DNA from: Pontibacter pudoricolor
GTDB lineage: Bacteria > Bacteroidota > Bacteroidia > Cytophagales > Hymenobacteraceae
Length of the DNA stretch: 64,000 bases
Direction: 5' to 3'
Assembly (NCBI RefSeq): GCF_010092985.1
Contig: NZ_CP048106.1
Location: 806,001-870,000, forward strand
The position numbers and the translations under genes were made by a program. Of the stretch, positions 8,195-18,743 are shown piece by piece. Each line of letters starts with the position of its first letter. Position 1 is the stretch's first letter. Under the pieces are notes generated by a model. It was given only the letters and a program-made list of their open reading frames with translations, was not told where the DNA came from and did not search any database.

Positions 8195-9619
8195 TTACGG
8201 GAAAATCCCCAGCGCCTCATAACTCACCCCAATCTTTTCGATAGCCGTCAGAAAGGCTGCTGTTCTCATGTCCGGAATATTCTTTTGCCGCATCGTTTCC
8301 CTGATTTCGTGATAGGCATTTATCATGGTATCTTCCAAACCTGAGCGTACCAGGTTCACCTCATCCGAGCCTTTGGTTAATATCGCTTTTTCCTGGGCAG
8401 TCATGCTTTTACCCGAAGTAGACTCGATGGCGTTTACCAGGCGTTTATAGCTGGCTTCTTCTGCACGCTTACCCATTCGTCCGAAACGCACATTCGAGAG
8501 GTTCTTAAGCCACTCAAAATACGATACTGTTACGCCACCCGCATTCAGGTACAGATCCGGCAGTATTACGATGTTGTTCTTCAGAAGTATCTCTTCCGCC
8601 TCCTGCGTAACCGGCCCGTTTGCACCCTCCGCCACAATTTTAGCCTTTATGTTAGCAGCATTACCAATGTGTATCTGGTTTTCGAGCGCTGCGGGTAATA
8701 GTATATCACATTCCATTTCCAGCAGGTCGAACGTATTCTCGAAGTTTTTGCAGTTCTTAAAGTTTAGTATAGAACCGGTCTGGTTGCGATGCTTGAAAGC
8801 TTCCTCCACATCAATACCATCGGGGTTATAAATGCCACCTTCGCGCTCAGCTATGCCCGTAATAAGAGCTCCATCTTTCTGGCAGAACCATGCCGCATGA
8901 TACCCTACATTGCCAAGACCCTGTACAATTATACTTTTGCCTTCCAGGGTGCCGCCTTCCAGACCTTTCCCCTGTAATAACTCGGTATCGGCCAGTGCTT
9001 CTCTTATTCCGAAATATACACCTAGCCCTGTTGCTTCTGCGCGGCCACGTATGCCGCCCTGCCCAACGGGTTTACCAGTAACACAACCTAAGGCATTGGT
9101 TTCTCCATATTTTAAAGCCTGGTAGGTATCGGCTATCCATGCCATCTCGCGGCTGCCTGTGCCATAGTCTGGTGCAGGCACATCCATTCCGGGGCCAATA
9201 AGGTTCTTCTTAATCAGCTCGGCTGCATAGCGGCGGGTAACTTTCTCAAGCGTTTTTACAGAACTGGTACGCGGGTTTATTTTTACACCGCCTTTCGCGC
9301 CTCCAAACGGGACATCAACTACAGCGCATTTAAAGGTCATGAGGGTAGCCAGAGCCTTTACCTCATCTTCATCTACCTGCATACTAAATCGTATGCCCCC
9401 TTTAGATGGCAGCTTATGATGGCTATGCTGCACGCGTATTCCTTCCACTACTTCAATCTTTCCATCTACCTCTATCGGGAAGGAAACCTTATAAACACTA
9501 TTGCAGACTTTTATCTGGGCAAGTATCCCGGGAGAAAGGCTGGAATACTGGGCTGCATTATCAAAATATCTGTGTACACTGTTCAGGAACTTGGCTCCTT
9601 CGTTCTGATTATCTGCCAT
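8195..9619 (-). CDS. Glutamate dehydrogenase (Glu/Leu/Phe/Val dehydrogenase family)
   Basis: A 474-residue enzyme. The substrate domain is residues 1-190, with SKGGIRFS, the FKCAVVDVPFGGAKGG active-site lysine region and GPGMDVPAPD. The NAD(P)-binding Rossmann domain is residues 205-380, with VQGLGNVGYHAAWF. A C-terminal helical segment closes the subunit. It interconverts glutamate and 2-oxoglutarate plus ammonia in the cytosol. The family signature and length fit hexameric GDH. Coenzyme preference cannot be read with certainty. The gene is convergent with the SpoIIAA-like gene, leaving only 15 bp between stop codons and no separate terminator. Confidence 0.93.
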   Translation of the reverse strand: MADNQNEGAKFLNSVHRYFDNAAQYSSLSPGILAQIKVCNSVYKVSFPIEVDGKIEVVEGIRVQHSHHKLPSKGGIRFSMQVDEDEVKALATLMTFKCAVVDVPFGGAKGGVKINPRTSSVKTLEKVTRRYAAELIKKNLIGPGMDVPAPDYGTGSREMAWIADTYQALKYGETNALGCVTGKPVGQGGIRGRAEATGLGVYFGIREALADTELLQGKGLEGGTLEGKSIIVQGLGNVGYHAAWFCQKDGALITGIAEREGGIYNPDGIDVEEAFKHRNQTGSILNFKNCKNFENTFDLLEMECDILLPAALENQIHIGNAANIKAKIVAEGANGPVTQEAEEILLKNNIVILPDLYLNAGGVTVSYFEWLKNLSNVRFGRMGKRAEEASYKRLVNAIESTSGKSMTAQEKAILTKGSDEVNLVRSGLEDTMINAYHEIRETMRQKNIPDMRTAAFLTAIEKIGVSYEALGIFP

Positions 9620-9907
9620 GCTTATAATAATTTAAAGATTCGCATTTAATTGGTTTTAGAACGATGCCGCAAATGTTTTGTTCTGTTTTACTTCTAAGCT
9701 ATAGTTGCCTACCGGTTTTAAAAAAGTGAAGGTCTGGAAAGGTGTGATAACAGGATGGTATTAAATTGTGTATTAATAATAAACTTTATAAGTATAAGTT
9801 AATATTATCTTGCTTTGTAACTATAAATCACCTATTATTGCCTTACTACGATTTTATTATCCGCTAAAAAAACACCTAACCAGTCAGTTAAAACATTTAG
9901 CCAAAGT

Positions 9908-10393
9908 ATGTTAAACCAAACTATGATTCAGGCTTACAGTAAACAGATTGCTGCGGGTTTCTCTGACCCCAGCGATGAATATCTGACAGAAAACCTGCAG
10001 GTGATTTACAGTACTTCTACCGAAATATTGCACGTAAAGTGGTTCGGGGAGGTAGGTTCTAAAGAGTTCAGGGATGGCTATTCGCATATCCTTCGAATGG
10101 TGAGGGTGCACAAGCCCTCTAAATGGATACTCGACCTTTCAAACAGGGAGCTTATAAATAAAGAGGACCAGCATTGGGTATTCAAGAATATTTTCCCTCA
10201 GATATTACGCATGCTGAAACAGGATGTGTTTATTGCGGTAATTCTTCCGGTTCCGCTTTACGAGAGCCTCATTCATAATATTGATGGAGATGATTTTATT
10301 GATAACGATAATCTTCTGATCATGAATCATTTCCTGTATTATGAAGAAAGCCTGCGCTGGCTCGCTGAAGTCCAGGTAGCTGATATAAGCTGA
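9908..10393 (+). CDS. SpoIIAA/STAS-like protein, paralogue 3
   Basis: 161 residues, third member of the local family. It has an N-terminal extension of about 30 residues, then strand EILHVKWFGEV, helix FRDGYSHILRMV, strand KWILDLSNR, helix DQHWVFKNIFPQILRML, strand DVFIAVILP and final helix EESLRWLAEV. A second ATG at 9923 is possible. Interleaving with unrelated genes means the family arose by dispersed rather than simple tandem duplication, or was split later. The function is unknown. Confidence 0.7.
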   Translation: MLNQTMIQAYSKQIAAGFSDPSDEYLTENLQVIYSTSTEILHVKWFGEVGSKEFRDGYSHILRMVRVHKPSKWILDLSNRELINKEDQHWVFKNIFPQILRMLKQDVFIAVILPVPLYESLIHNIDGDDFIDNDNLLIMNHFLYYEESLRWLAEVQVADIS

Positions 10394-10409
10394 GAACTAT
10401 AGTTTACCA

Positions 10410-10449
10410 AACACAAAGGCCCGGCTACAGGTAGCCGGGCCTTTGTGTT
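10410..10449. terminator. Bidirectional terminator
   Basis: Near-perfect inverted repeat AACACAAAGGCCCGGCTAC / GTAGCCGGGCCTTTGTGTT between the convergent SpoIIAA-like and FKBP genes. An AACTATAGTTT site lies just before it. Confidence 0.85.
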
Positions 10450-10465
10450 TATGGTTTGTATTCTG

Positions 10466-11065
10466 TTAGTTAACCGAGATAAGCTCTACATCAAAAATAA
10501 GTGCAGCGTTTGGTCCGATTACATCGCCGGCGCCTTGTGAGCCATATGCAAGTGCAGATGGAATGTATAGTCTCCATTTAGCACCTTCTTTCATTAACTG
10601 CAGGGCTTCTGTCCAGCCGGCAATTACACCGTTAACCGGGAAAGTAGCAGGTTGGCCGCGCTCATAAGATGAATCAAATACAGTTCCATCTATTAGTGTA
10701 CCATGGTAGTGCGTTGTTACCTTGTCTGAAGCAGATGGAGATTTACCTGTACCTTCGTTCAGAACTTCGTATTGCAGACCGCTAGGCAGCGTTTTAACAC
10801 CTTCCTTGTTTTTATTTTCAGCTAAAAATGCTTCACCGGCTTTCTGGTTCTCTGCACCGGCTGCGCCTTGTTTTGCGCCCATTTCCTGCTGCAGTTCCAT
10901 CATGGCTTCCTGTACTTCGGCCTGAGACAAAGCAGATGGCTTTCCTTCAATGGCTTCTTTCATGCCTTTGATGAACGCATCGGGGTTAACGTCTATTCCT
11001 TGTTTTTTAAGGTTGCCTGCCATGTCGCGGCCAATAATGTAGCTGATTTTTTCTTGTAATGTCAT
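10466..11065 (-). CDS. FKBP-type peptidyl-prolyl cis-trans isomerase
   Basis: A 199-residue protein with an FKBP N-terminal dimerisation domain (residues 1-80, KISYIIGRDMAGNLKKQG, then a Gln-rich helix) and a complete FKBP catalytic domain (about 95-199: LPSGLQYEVL, VTTHYHGTLIDGTVFDSSYERG, FPVNGVIAGWTEAL, IPSALAYG, FDVELI). It catalyses proline isomerisation during folding. There is no signal peptide, so this is a cytosolic FklB-type rather than a periplasmic FkpA/Mip-type enzyme. Monocistronic. Confidence 0.93.
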   Translation of the reverse strand: MTLQEKISYIIGRDMAGNLKKQGIDVNPDAFIKGMKEAIEGKPSALSQAEVQEAMMELQQEMGAKQGAAGAENQKAGEAFLAENKNKEGVKTLPSGLQYEVLNEGTGKSPSASDKVTTHYHGTLIDGTVFDSSYERGQPATFPVNGVIAGWTEALQLMKEGAKWRLYIPSALAYGSQGAGDVIGPNAALIFDVELISVN

Positions 11066-11185
11066 GTTTTGTTGCTATATGAAAGAAAGTGTAAAAGTAC
11101 CGGTTATAGCGGTTTTAACCTAATCTCTTATAAATGGCAAAAGCGAACTACAAGGTCCGCTCTCACTTTTTAAAACGTAATCAAA

Positions 11186-11317
11186 TTATAAGTACATATG
11201 TACTTCCTCATCAGAGAGGTCAATATGTAGATCATGTGGAGTCAGCCAGCTTCTCATCAGAAAGCCGAATGTTGTGCCAATAAGCAGCAACGAAGATATA
11301 GTTGAAATTCGTGTCAT
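11186..11317 (-). CDS. Small membrane protein, 43 aa
   Basis: ATG at 11317 to TAA at 11186-11188. The product has one hydrophobic segment (ISSLLLIGTTFGFLM) after a short basic start, followed by an acidic tail (HDLHIDLSDEEVHMYL). The single transmembrane layout and sensible codon use in otherwise empty sequence make it a plausible small protein. It lies between the FKBP and icmF genes on the same strand as both. I do not know the family. Confidence is limited by its size. Confidence 0.5.
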   Translation of the reverse strand: MTRISTISSLLLIGTTFGFLMRSWLTPHDLHIDLSDEEVHMYL

Positions 11318-11439
11318 GTGATTGGGATCGTAAAGGGTTATATAGTTGCTATAACGCGTTAAACGCAGCAGGGTTACTTCTTTGTATTATTATATTCTTA
11401 AGTTAATGTTATGTATTCATTGCATCGTATTTAAAACAA

Positions 11440-11467
11440 AAAAGGAGCCAGCTTTCACCGACTCCTT
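11440..11467 (-). terminator. Terminator downstream of icmF
   Basis: Read on the minus strand, AAGGAG and CTCCTT form a short stem that runs into a T6 tract and further Ts. It is 30 bp after the icmF stop codon. Confidence 0.55.
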
Positions 11468-11497
11468 CACTTTTTGCCTTATAGTTTAAACTATAGT

Positions 11498-14400
11498 TTA
11501 CATATTCCTGCGATACTGACCACCCACCTCAAACAGGGCATTAGTAATCTGGCCGAGTGAGCAGAACTTCACAGTTTCCATCAACTCTTCGAAGATGTTC
11601 CCGTTGTTGATAGCCACCTGCTGAATGCGCTTCAGCATTTCGCCAGAATTATCTTCGTTACCCTTTTGCAGCGACTGCAGCATCGAGATCTGGTACTGTT
11701 TTTCTTCTTCCGTAGCACGGATTACTTCTGTAGGCAATACAGTAGGAGAGCCCGTGGATGACAGGAACGTATTTACACCGATGATCGGGTACTCGCCTGT
11801 ATGCTTCAGGGTCTCATAATATAAACTTTCTTCCTGTATCTTGCCGCGCTGGTACATGGTTTCCATCGCACCTAACACACCGCCACGCTCTGTTATTCGG
11901 TCAAACTCTAACAATACTGCTTCTTCTACCAGGTCAGTTAACTCTTCGATAATAAACGAACCTTGTAGCGGGTTTTCATTTTTAGCCAGACCAAGTTCAC
12001 GGTTGATGATCAGCTGGATGGCCATCGCACGACGAACAGATGCTTCCGTTGGCGTAGTGATCGCCTCGTCGTAAGCGTTGGTATGCAGCGAGTTACAGTT
12101 GTCATAAATTGCATAGAGTGCCTGCAGCGTGGTACGGATATCGTTGAAGTCGATCTCCTGTGCGTGTAGCGAACGGCCTGATGTCTGGATATGGTACTTC
12201 AACATCTGCGAACGGGCATCAGCACCATACTTGTGCTTCATTGCTTTTGCCCAGATACGGCGCGCCACACGGCCAATAACCGCATACTCCGGATCAATAC
12301 CGTTAGAGAAGAAGAAGCTGAGGTTCGGCGCAAACTTGTTGATATCCATGCCGCGGCTCACATAATACTCCACAAAGGTAAAGCCATTGGCCAGCGTAAA
12401 AGCAAGCTGCGAGATCGGGTTAGCACCAGCTTCCGCAATGTGGTAACCTGAAATAGACACAGAGTAGAAGTTACGTACGTTTTTATCGATGAAGTACTGC
12501 TGCACGTCACCCATTAAACGAAGCGAGAACTCTGTTGAGAAGATACAGGTATTCTGTGCCTGGTCTTCTTTCAGGATATCGGCCTGCACCGTACCCCGAA
12601 CAGCTGCCAAGGTTCGCGTCTTGATTGGCTCGTAAACTTCAGCAGGTAATACCTGGTCACCGGTTACGCCTAACAACATTAAGCCTAAGCCATCATTACC
12701 TTTTGGCAATTCTCCCTGGTAACGCGGACGCTCAACACCCTTCTCTTTATAGATAGCTTCGATCTTCTGGTTTACTTCCTTTTCCAGGCCGTGCTCTTTG
12801 ATATACAATTCGCATTGCTGGTCAATAGCAGCATTCATGAAGAAGCTGGTAAGGATAGCAGCCGGACCGTTGATGGTCATGGAAACCGACGTCATCGGGT
12901 CAGCCAGGTTAAAGCCGGAATATAGTTTCTTGGCATCATCGAGGCAGCAAATGCTTACACCTGAGTTACCAATCTTACCATAAATGTCTGGTCTGAAGTC
13001 CGGGTCTTCTCCGTAAAGTGTTACCGAGTCAAAAGCTGTAGAAAGACGCTTGGCTGGCATACCTAAACTCACGTAGTGGAAACGACGGTTGGTACGCTCC
13101 GGTCCGCCTTCTCCGGCAAACATACGGGTTGGGTCTTCGCCTTCGCGCTTGAACGGGAATACGCCCGCCGTGTAAGGGAATTCGCCCGGTACGTTCTCCT
13201 GCAGGTTCCACTTTAGTAAATCACCCCACGCCTCGTAGCGTGGAGTAGACACTTTAGGAATCTGTAAGTGAGAAAGTGATTCGGTATGCGTTTTTATTTT
13301 CAGTTCTTTGTCACGAACCTTGAAGACATAGAACTCATTTTTGTAAGCCTGTACTTTATCTTTCCAGTTCTCCAGTATCTTCTTATTCTGACCATCTAGG
13401 CTCAGCGCAACTTCAGCGTAGGCTTCTTCCAGCTGCTTTACCAGGCGGTCTTTGTCAGCAATTTCTATAGTTTGAACTGCTTCGATAGACTTTCTGATGC
13501 CGTATAGTTTCTGTGCTACTTCTGCCTGGTCTTTGCTCCACTTGTCGTAGTTGCGGATGGTCTCCGAAATTTCAGAAAGGTAGCGTGTGCGGGCAGGGGG
13601 GATGATGTATACTTTCTCCGACATTTCCTGCGAAGTGTGCAGGTTAGAGTTAAACTCCACACCGGTCTTTTCCTGTATCTTTGCCATCACCGCACGGTAC
13701 AGGCGGTTCATGCCCGGGTCGTTGAACTGCGATGCTATAGTTCCGAAAACAGGAATATCATCGTCTTTTACGTCCCATAGTTGGTGGTTGCGTTTGTATT
13801 GCTTTTTCACATCGCGAATCGCATCCAGGGCGCCACGCTTGTCAAATTTGTTCAGTGCAATTACATCAGCAAAATCCAGCATGTCGATCTTCTCGAGCTG
13901 TGTGGCGGCACCGTACTCAGGCGTCATCACATATAAGCTCATATCTGAGTGCTCGATGATCTCCGTGTCGGACTGACCTATACCGGAAGTCTCCAATATA
14001 ATAAGATCAAAATCAGCTGCTTTTACGATGTCCACGGCATCCTGCACATACTTGCTCAGGGCCAGGTTGCTCTGGCGTGTTGCCAGCGAACGCATGTAAA
14101 CTCTGTCGTTTGAGATCGAGTTCATGCGGATTCTATCACCCAGTAAAGCGCCACCAGTTTTGCGTTTCGATGGATCCACAGAGATGATGGCAATCTTCTT
14201 ATCCGGGAAATCAAGCAGGAAGCGACGCACCAGTTCATCTACTAATGAAGACTTACCGGCACCACCTGTACCTGTTATGCCCAGCACAGGAGTTTTAACT
14301 AATTTGGCCTGTTCTTTTACTTCATCCAGTATCGCTCTGGCCTCTTCCGGGAAGTTCTCGGCAGCAGAGATCAGGCGGGCAATCGATTTAGGGTCTTTAT

Positions 14401-14884
14401 CTTTCAGGTGCTTTACCTCGCCGTTCAGGTTCTGGCCTGTCGGGAAGTCGCATTTCTGCAGCATGTCGTTTATCATACCCTGTAAGCCCATCGCACGTCC
14501 ATCATCCGGAGAATAAATACGCGCTATACCATACGCTTGCAGTTCTTCGATCTCGGAAGGAAGAATGACACCGCCACCACCACCAAACAGACGAATATGG
14601 CCGCAGCCGCGCTCGTTAAGCAGGTCGTACATGTACTTGAAATACTCGATGTGGCCGCCCTGGTAAGACGTGATCGCTATAGCCTGCGCATCTTCCTGTA
14701 TCGCGCAATCCACGATCTCCTGCACCGAACGGTTATGGCCTAAATGGATTACTTCTGCACCCGATGCCTGAATGATACGACGCATGATGTTAATGGCAGC
14801 ATCGTGGCCATCGAATAAAGAAGCAGCTGTAACGATACGGATATGGTTGACAGGCTTATATGGTTCTACTGTAGTAAATGACAT
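11498..14884 (-). CDS. icmF: Fused isobutyryl-CoA mutase (IcmF)
   Basis: A 1128-residue enzyme with the full IcmF order. The coenzyme-B12-binding domain is at residues 1-140 (DGHDAA, the DxHxx motif with the lower-ligand His). The MeaB-type P-loop GTPase is at about 195-430 (GTGGAGKSS Walker [21 protein letters not shown]). The TIM-barrel acyl-CoA mutase domain is at about 545-1128 (TRRNRRF-like and [23 protein letters not shown]). It interconverts isobutyryl-CoA and n-butyryl-CoA, with its own G-protein chaperone. Some relatives also act on pivalyl-CoA, which I cannot judge here. It links branched-chain amino acid and fatty-acid metabolism. Monocistronic. Confidence 0.95.
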   Translation of the reverse strand: MSFTTVEPYKPVNHIRIVTAASLFDGHDAAINIMRRIIQASGAEVIHLGHNRSVQEIVDCAIQEDAQAIAITSYQGGHIEYFKYMYDLLNERGCGHIRLFGGGGGVILPSEIEELQAYGIARIYSPDDGRAMGLQGMINDMLQKCDFPTGQNLNGEVKHLKDKDPKSIARLISAAENFPEEARAILDEVKEQAKLVKTPVLGITGTGGAGKSSLVDELVRRFLLDFPDKKIAIISVDPSKRKTGGALLGDRIRMNSISNDRVYMRSLATRQSNLALSKYVQDAVDIVKAADFDLIILETSGIGQSDTEIIEHSDMSLYVMTPEYGAATQLEKIDMLDFADVIALNKFDKRGALDAIRDVKKQYKRNHQLWDVKDDDIPVFGTIASQFNDPGMNRLYRAVMAKIQEKTGVEFNSNLHTSQEMSEKVYIIPPARTRYLSEISETIRNYDKWSKDQAEVAQKLYGIRKSIEAVQTIEIADKDRLVKQLEEAYAEVALSLDGQNKKILENWKDKVQAYKNEFYVFKVRDKELKIKTHTESLSHLQIPKVSTPRYEAWGDLLKWNLQENVPGEFPYTAGVFPFKREGEDPTRMFAGEGGPERTNRRFHYVSLGMPAKRLSTAFDSVTLYGEDPDFRPDIYGKIGNSGVSICCLDDAKKLYSGFNLADPMTSVSMTINGPAAILTSFFMNAAIDQQCELYIKEHGLEKEVNQKIEAIYKEKGVERPRYQGELPKGNDGLGLMLLGVTGDQVLPAEVYEPIKTRTLAAVRGTVQADILKEDQAQNTCIFSTEFSLRLMGDVQQYFIDKNVRNFYSVSISGYHIAEAGANPISQLAFTLANGFTFVEYYVSRGMDINKFAPNLSFFFSNGIDPEYAVIGRVARRIWAKAMKHKYGADARSQMLKYHIQTSGRSLHAQEIDFNDIRTTLQALYAIYDNCNSLHTNAYDEAITTPTEASVRRAMAIQLIINRELGLAKNENPLQGSFIIEELTDLVEEAVLLEFDRITERGGVLGAMETMYQRGKIQEESLYYETLKHTGEYPIIGVNTFLSSTGSPTVLPTEVIRATEEEKQYQISMLQSLQKGNEDNSGEMLKRIQQVAINNGNIFEELMETVKFCSLGQITNALFEVGGQYRRNM

Positions 14885-15365
14885 ACTTTAGTAATACGGT
14901 TTATTCAAATATGATGCGAAGATAGGACTAAGATTAATAAGATTAAAGTATGCGCTGTATTTGAGCTACTGAACACTACTATAGCTTAAGTTTATAGTTT
15001 ATAAAACTATAGTTTGATTATTGGTATCGTATATCCCTGTTTCCTGTTCCGAGGTTGGTAGCTTCAAATTCTCTGTATTGAAGTATCATTCGAGAAAACG
15101 CTTGACGGCTTATGTCACCAGGCATGAGGCTGAGACATAAGCCGTCATATTCCTTATGTATAACTAAAATTTTTGATCACTGTTTAAAATGATGCACTTG
15201 ATAGGTGCTGACGTGCTGTAAGTGACCGGATGGGTTTGAGCAGCTTTGCTTTTGTAATACCTTTTACTGTTTATATGTATTAACAAAGCCTATTAGCTTA
15301 TTCTGTAAATGTCTAAATAAAGACGCCGGATAGGTTACACAGATTTACAGGCTTCTTGGTTTTAG
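14885..15365. other. Intergenic region with one hairpin
   Basis: 480 bp with no credible gene, upstream of icmF and downstream of the PAS-LuxR gene. It holds two AACTATAG-type sites (about 14982 and 15006) and the 14-bp inverted repeat listed next. Confidence 0.7.
15103..15147. repeat. 14-bp inverted repeat
   Basis: TGACGGCTTATGTC (15103-15116) and GACATAAGCCGTCA (15134-15147) are perfect inverted arms around a 17-nt loop. No T tract follows on the plus strand. It could be a terminator, an RNA element or a protein site. Confidence 0.5.
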
Positions 15366-16082
15366 TTAACTATAGCCCAAGCCGGCTTCCTTACCTAACG
15401 ATACAAGGTCGGCCACGTTGGCAGTCCCGAGTTTCTGCTGAATATTTTTGCGGTGCGTGCTGACTGTATTGGGACTGATGAATAATTTATCAGCAATCTC
15501 TTTGGTGTTAAATCCTTTACACACCAGATCGAGCACTTCAATTTCCCGTTTGCGGAGGCACTTTATAAGGAGCTTATTTTTTTGTTTCAGGTTATCGCGG
15601 AGCGCCTGCACTAACTGGGTGTCGGTATTCATGCGCGGGCTCATGTCCACATCCACGCAAAGCAGTTCCTCTACCTCATCAGGGCTTTTTTTGCTGAATG
15701 CTTTTGCCCAGCCTATAAACCACTTGTATTCATGCTCATCTTTGTGTTTTGCCCTGAACACGCCACCATATTCAGCTCCCTCAAAGTTCTGGTAGTGCGT
15801 AATGCTATCGTCGGGAATGTTATGATCATCAGGGTGCACTATTTTGTACATGTATTCGAGACCACCCATTTCCTGAATCTCTTCTAAAGTGTAGCCTAAA
15901 CTTTCTTCGTTGGTTTTATTGCACCATACCAAACCTTTCTGCAGGTCCGAGATATAAATGTTGGCTGGTACTTCGTGTATTACTCTTTCCAGGAATTCGC
16001 ACTTTTGCTGTAGCTCAAGTAACTGCTGTTCAAGTTCAGCTATTCTTTCAGGGGTAATAGGGCTAGTTTGTGTTTCAGACAT
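15366..16082 (-). CDS. PAS domain LuxR-family transcriptional regulator
   Basis: A 238-residue regulator: N-terminal coiled coil (residues 12-32), a PAS domain at about 35-150 (VPANIYISDLQKGLVWCN, GYTLEEI, VHPDD, and WFIGWAKAFSKK), and a LuxR-type helix-turn-helix at 173-235 (LRKREIEVLDLVCKGFNTKEIA and ISPNTVSTHRKNIQQKL). The PAS domain is expected to sense a small ligand, a redox signal or a partner. Without a receiver or kinase domain this is a one-component regulator. Its targets are unknown. It is divergent from lepA, with about 195 bp between starts. Confidence 0.88.
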   Translation of the reverse strand: MSETQTSPITPERIAELEQQLLELQQKCEFLERVIHEVPANIYISDLQKGLVWCNKTNEESLGYTLEEIQEMGGLEYMYKIVHPDDHNIPDDSITHYQNFEGAEYGGVFRAKHKDEHEYKWFIGWAKAFSKKSPDEVEELLCVDVDMSPRMNTDTQLVQALRDNLKQKNKLLIKCLRKREIEVLDLVCKGFNTKEIADKLFISPNTVSTHRKNIQQKLGTANVADLVSLGKEAGLGYS

Positions 16083-16251
16083 TGGTGTGAGGAACTTAGA
16101 TCATATATATGCTTAAATATACAGATTTAATTGTATTTACAAAAGAGCCTGCTTTCCTGCAACCTGTGTTAAATTGTGCTTATAGTTTAAAACTATAGCC
16201 TTACTCTGAAATCATTTTACCGCAGAAGCAGCAACAAACGCACTTTCTTCT

Positions 16252-16259
16252 TAACTTTG
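16252..16259 (+). promoter_or_regulatory. -7 element of lepA promoter
   Basis: TAACTTTG matches TAnnTTTG exactly, 19 bp upstream of the lepA ATG. The matching -33 element is weak. Confidence 0.4.
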
Positions 16260-16277
16260 TTCTTCGTATAGATATTT

Positions 16278-18062
16278 ATGAAGAACATTCGCAATTTCTG
16301 CATCATTGCCCACATCGACCATGGTAAGAGTACACTGGCCGATCGCCTGTTAGAATTTACCTCGACAGTTGCGGAGCGTGAGATGCAAAACCAACTGCTC
16401 GATAACATGGACCTGGAGCGTGAGCGCGGCATTACTATCAAGAGCCACGCCATCCAGATGAACTATAATTACAAAGGCGAAGAGTATGTGCTGAACCTGA
16501 TCGATACACCTGGTCACGTCGACTTTTCGTATGAGGTATCCCGCTCTATTGCTGCCTGCGAAGGCGCACTCCTGATCGTGGACTCATCGCAGGGGATTGA
16601 AGCACAGACCATCTCAAACTTATACCTGGCGATAGGCAACGACCTGGAAATTATCCCGGTTCTGAATAAGATTGACCTGCCGCACGCCATGCCTGAAGAG
16701 GTTTCAGACCAGATCATAGAGCTGATCGGTTGTGATAGAGAGGATATCATTCATGCTTCCGGAAAAACGGGTATTGGTATAGAAGATATTCTGAATGCTA
16801 TCTGCGACCGTATCCCGGCTCCGAAAGGCGACCCGGAAGCACCGTTACAGGCCCTGATCTTCGACTCTGTATTTAACTCTTACAGAGGTATCGAAGTGTA
16901 TTTCCGCATCTTTAATGGTACGCTTAAAAAAGGGGAGAAGGTAAAGTTCATAAACACGGGCAAAACCTACGAAGCCGACGAAATTGGTGTGCTGAAGCTG
17001 AACCAGGAAGCGCGTAAGGAAATGGGAGCCGGTAATGTAGGTTACCTGATCTCCGGTATTAAAAATGCGAAAGAAGTAAAAGTTGGCGATACGATTACCC
17101 ACGTTGAAAGGCCAGGTGAAAGTATTCAGGGTTTTGAAGACGTGAAGCCCATGGTATTTGCCGGTATTTACCCGGTAGAGACCAGCGAGTATGAGGAGCT
17201 GCGCGCCTCTATGGAAAAGCTGCAGCTAAACGATGCCTCATTGGTTTGGGAGCCTGAAACTTCTGCTGCCCTTGGTTTTGGTTTCCGTTGCGGGTTCCTG
17301 GGTATGCTGCACATGGAAATTGTGCAGGAACGCCTGGAGCGTGAATTTGACATGACCGTTATCACGACGGTTCCATCGGTGCAGTTCCATGTGCATACTA
17401 CAAAAGGCTCATTGCTGAAAGTAAGTGCCCCGTCTGAAATGCCGGAGCCAAACTATATCGATCACGTTGAAGAGCCGTTCATTAAAGCACAGATCATTTC
17501 AAAGTCTGAGTTTGTAGGCCCGATCATTACGTTGTGTATGGATAAGCGCGGTATTCTGAAGAACCAGACGTACCTGACCAGCGACCGTGTAGAGCTAACC
17601 TTTGAAATGCCGCTGGCTGAGATCGTATTCGACTTCTTTGATAAGCTGAAAACCATATCACGTGGTTACGCTTCGCTTGACTATGAGCTGATCGGTTTCC
17701 GCCAGTCGAACATGGTGAAGCTGGATGTGATGCTGAACAGTGAGCCTGTAGATGCTTTGTCTGCTATAGTTCACCGCGACAAGGCATATGACTGGGGCAA
17801 GCGTTTGTGCGAGAAGCTTCGTGAACTGTTACCGCGCCAGATGTTTGAGATTGCGATACAGGCGGCTATTGGCCAGAAGATCATCGCCCGCGAAACTGTG
17901 AAAGCGTTGCGTAAGAACGTACTGGCCAAATGTTACGGTGGTGATATATCAAGAAAGCGAAAGCTACTTGAGAAACAGAAGAAAGGTAAAAAACGCATGC
18001 GCCAGGTAGGCAACGTGGAAATTCCACAAGAAGCCTTCTTAGCTGTGCTTAAACTCGACTAA
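16278..18062 (+). CDS. lepA: Elongation factor 4 (LepA)
   Basis: A 594-residue translational GTPase with all G motifs: AHIDHGKST (G1), RGITI (G2), DTPGHVDF (G3) and NKIDLPHA (G4), followed by domain II, two EF-G-like domains and the LepA-specific C-terminal domain ending in the basic [19 protein letters not shown] region. EF4 acts on stalled or mistranslocated ribosomes and in initiation under stress. The length and order are canonical. Monocistronic, with a strong terminator directly after the stop. Confidence 0.97.
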   Translation: MKNIRNFCIIAHIDHGKSTLADRLLEFTSTVAEREMQNQLLDNMDLERERGITIKSHAIQMNYNYKGEEYVLNLIDTPGHVDFSYEVSRSIAACEGALLIVDSSQGIEAQTISNLYLAIGNDLEIIPVLNKIDLPHAMPEEVSDQIIELIGCDREDIIHASGKTGIGIEDILNAICDRIPAPKGDPEAPLQALIFDSVFNSYRGIEVYFRIFNGTLKKGEKVKFINTGKTYEADEIGVLKLNQEARKEMGAGNVGYLISGIKNAKEVKVGDTITHVERPGESIQGFEDVKPMVFAGIYPVETSEYEELRASMEKLQLNDASLVWEPETSAALGFGFRCGFLGMLHMEIVQERLEREFDMTVITTVPSVQFHVHTTKGSLLKVSAPSEMPEPNYIDHVEEPFIKAQIISKSEFVGPIITLCMDKRGILKNQTYLTSDRVELTFEMPLAEIVFDFFDKLKTISRGYASLDYELIGFRQSNMVKLDVMLNSEPVDALSAIVHRDKAYDWGKRLCEKLRELLPRQMFEIAIQAAIGQKIIARETVKALRKNVLAKCYGGDISRKRKLLEKQKKGKKRMRQVGNVEIPQEAFLAVLKLD

Positions 18063-18067
18063 ACATA

Positions 18068-18104
18068 ACAAGCCCCGACGTGCTGCCTGCGCGCCGGGGC
18101 TTGT
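18068..18104 (+). terminator. lepA terminator
   Basis: ACAAGCCCCG / CGGGGCTTGT stem beginning 6 bp after the lepA stop codon. There is no long T tract after it. Confidence 0.7.
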
Positions 18105-18219
18105 CGCTTATAATCTTTTGACAATGGATATTTTTGCCAAAAGACAAATGACTTACCCGAAAATGAATTTTCTATTGTCCTTTGTCCTGAAATCTTTTAT
18201 CAAGTAAGATACCTGAATC

Positions 18220-18720
18220 TTGTACGCCGATATAACTATAAAAGCCCGTTGCCATAATCCTGCCGAAGCAGAGGCTATCCTGCAGCAACATAATGCAGAA
18301 TACAAGGGACTGGATGTACAAACCGATACTTTTTATAGTGTAGATTCCGGCAAACTAAAGTTAAGAAAAGGCACCATTGAGAACGTGCTCATACACTATA
18401 ACAGGGTATGGGCCGGTGGAGCAATGCAAACAGAAGTGATGATGTATCTGAAAAACCCTGGAAGCGCAACTATAGAAGCTGTTTGCGGTGGTCTGGAGGT
18501 TGTGTCAGAACTCAGGAAACTACGGAAGATCTACTTTATAGATAACGTGAAGTTTCATATCGACCAGGTAGAGGGGCACGGGCAGTTTATAGAGATAGAA
18601 GCAATAGACCTGGATGGCTCGGTTGGAACAGAAACGCTGATGCAACAGTGTGGCTACTATAAAGACTTGCTCCTGATAGAGGATGACGACCTCATAAATG
18701 ACTCTTATATTGATCTGTAA
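18220..18720 (+). CDS. CYTH/class IV adenylate cyclase-like protein
   Basis: A 166-residue CYTH-fold protein from a TTG start at 18220; no ATG is available nearby. The acidic/basic tunnel motifs are present: ITIKARC near the N-terminus (in place of the usual ExExK), KLKLRKG, a central RKxRKIYFID, and IEIEAID late in the protein. CYTH enzymes bind triphosphates (class IV cyclase, thiamine triphosphatase, polyphosphate-related). The degenerate first motif makes the reaction uncertain. It lies 24 bp upstream of folD and is probably in one transcript with it. Confidence 0.75.
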   Translation: MYADITIKARCHNPAEAEAILQQHNAEYKGLDVQTDTFYSVDSGKLKLRKGTIENVLIHYNRVWAGGAMQTEVMMYLKNPGSATIEAVCGGLEVVSELRKLRKIYFIDNVKFHIDQVEGHGQFIEIEAIDLDGSVGTETLMQQCGYYKDLLLIEDDDLINDSYIDL

Positions 18721-18743
18721 TTAAATACATTAACTATACAACT

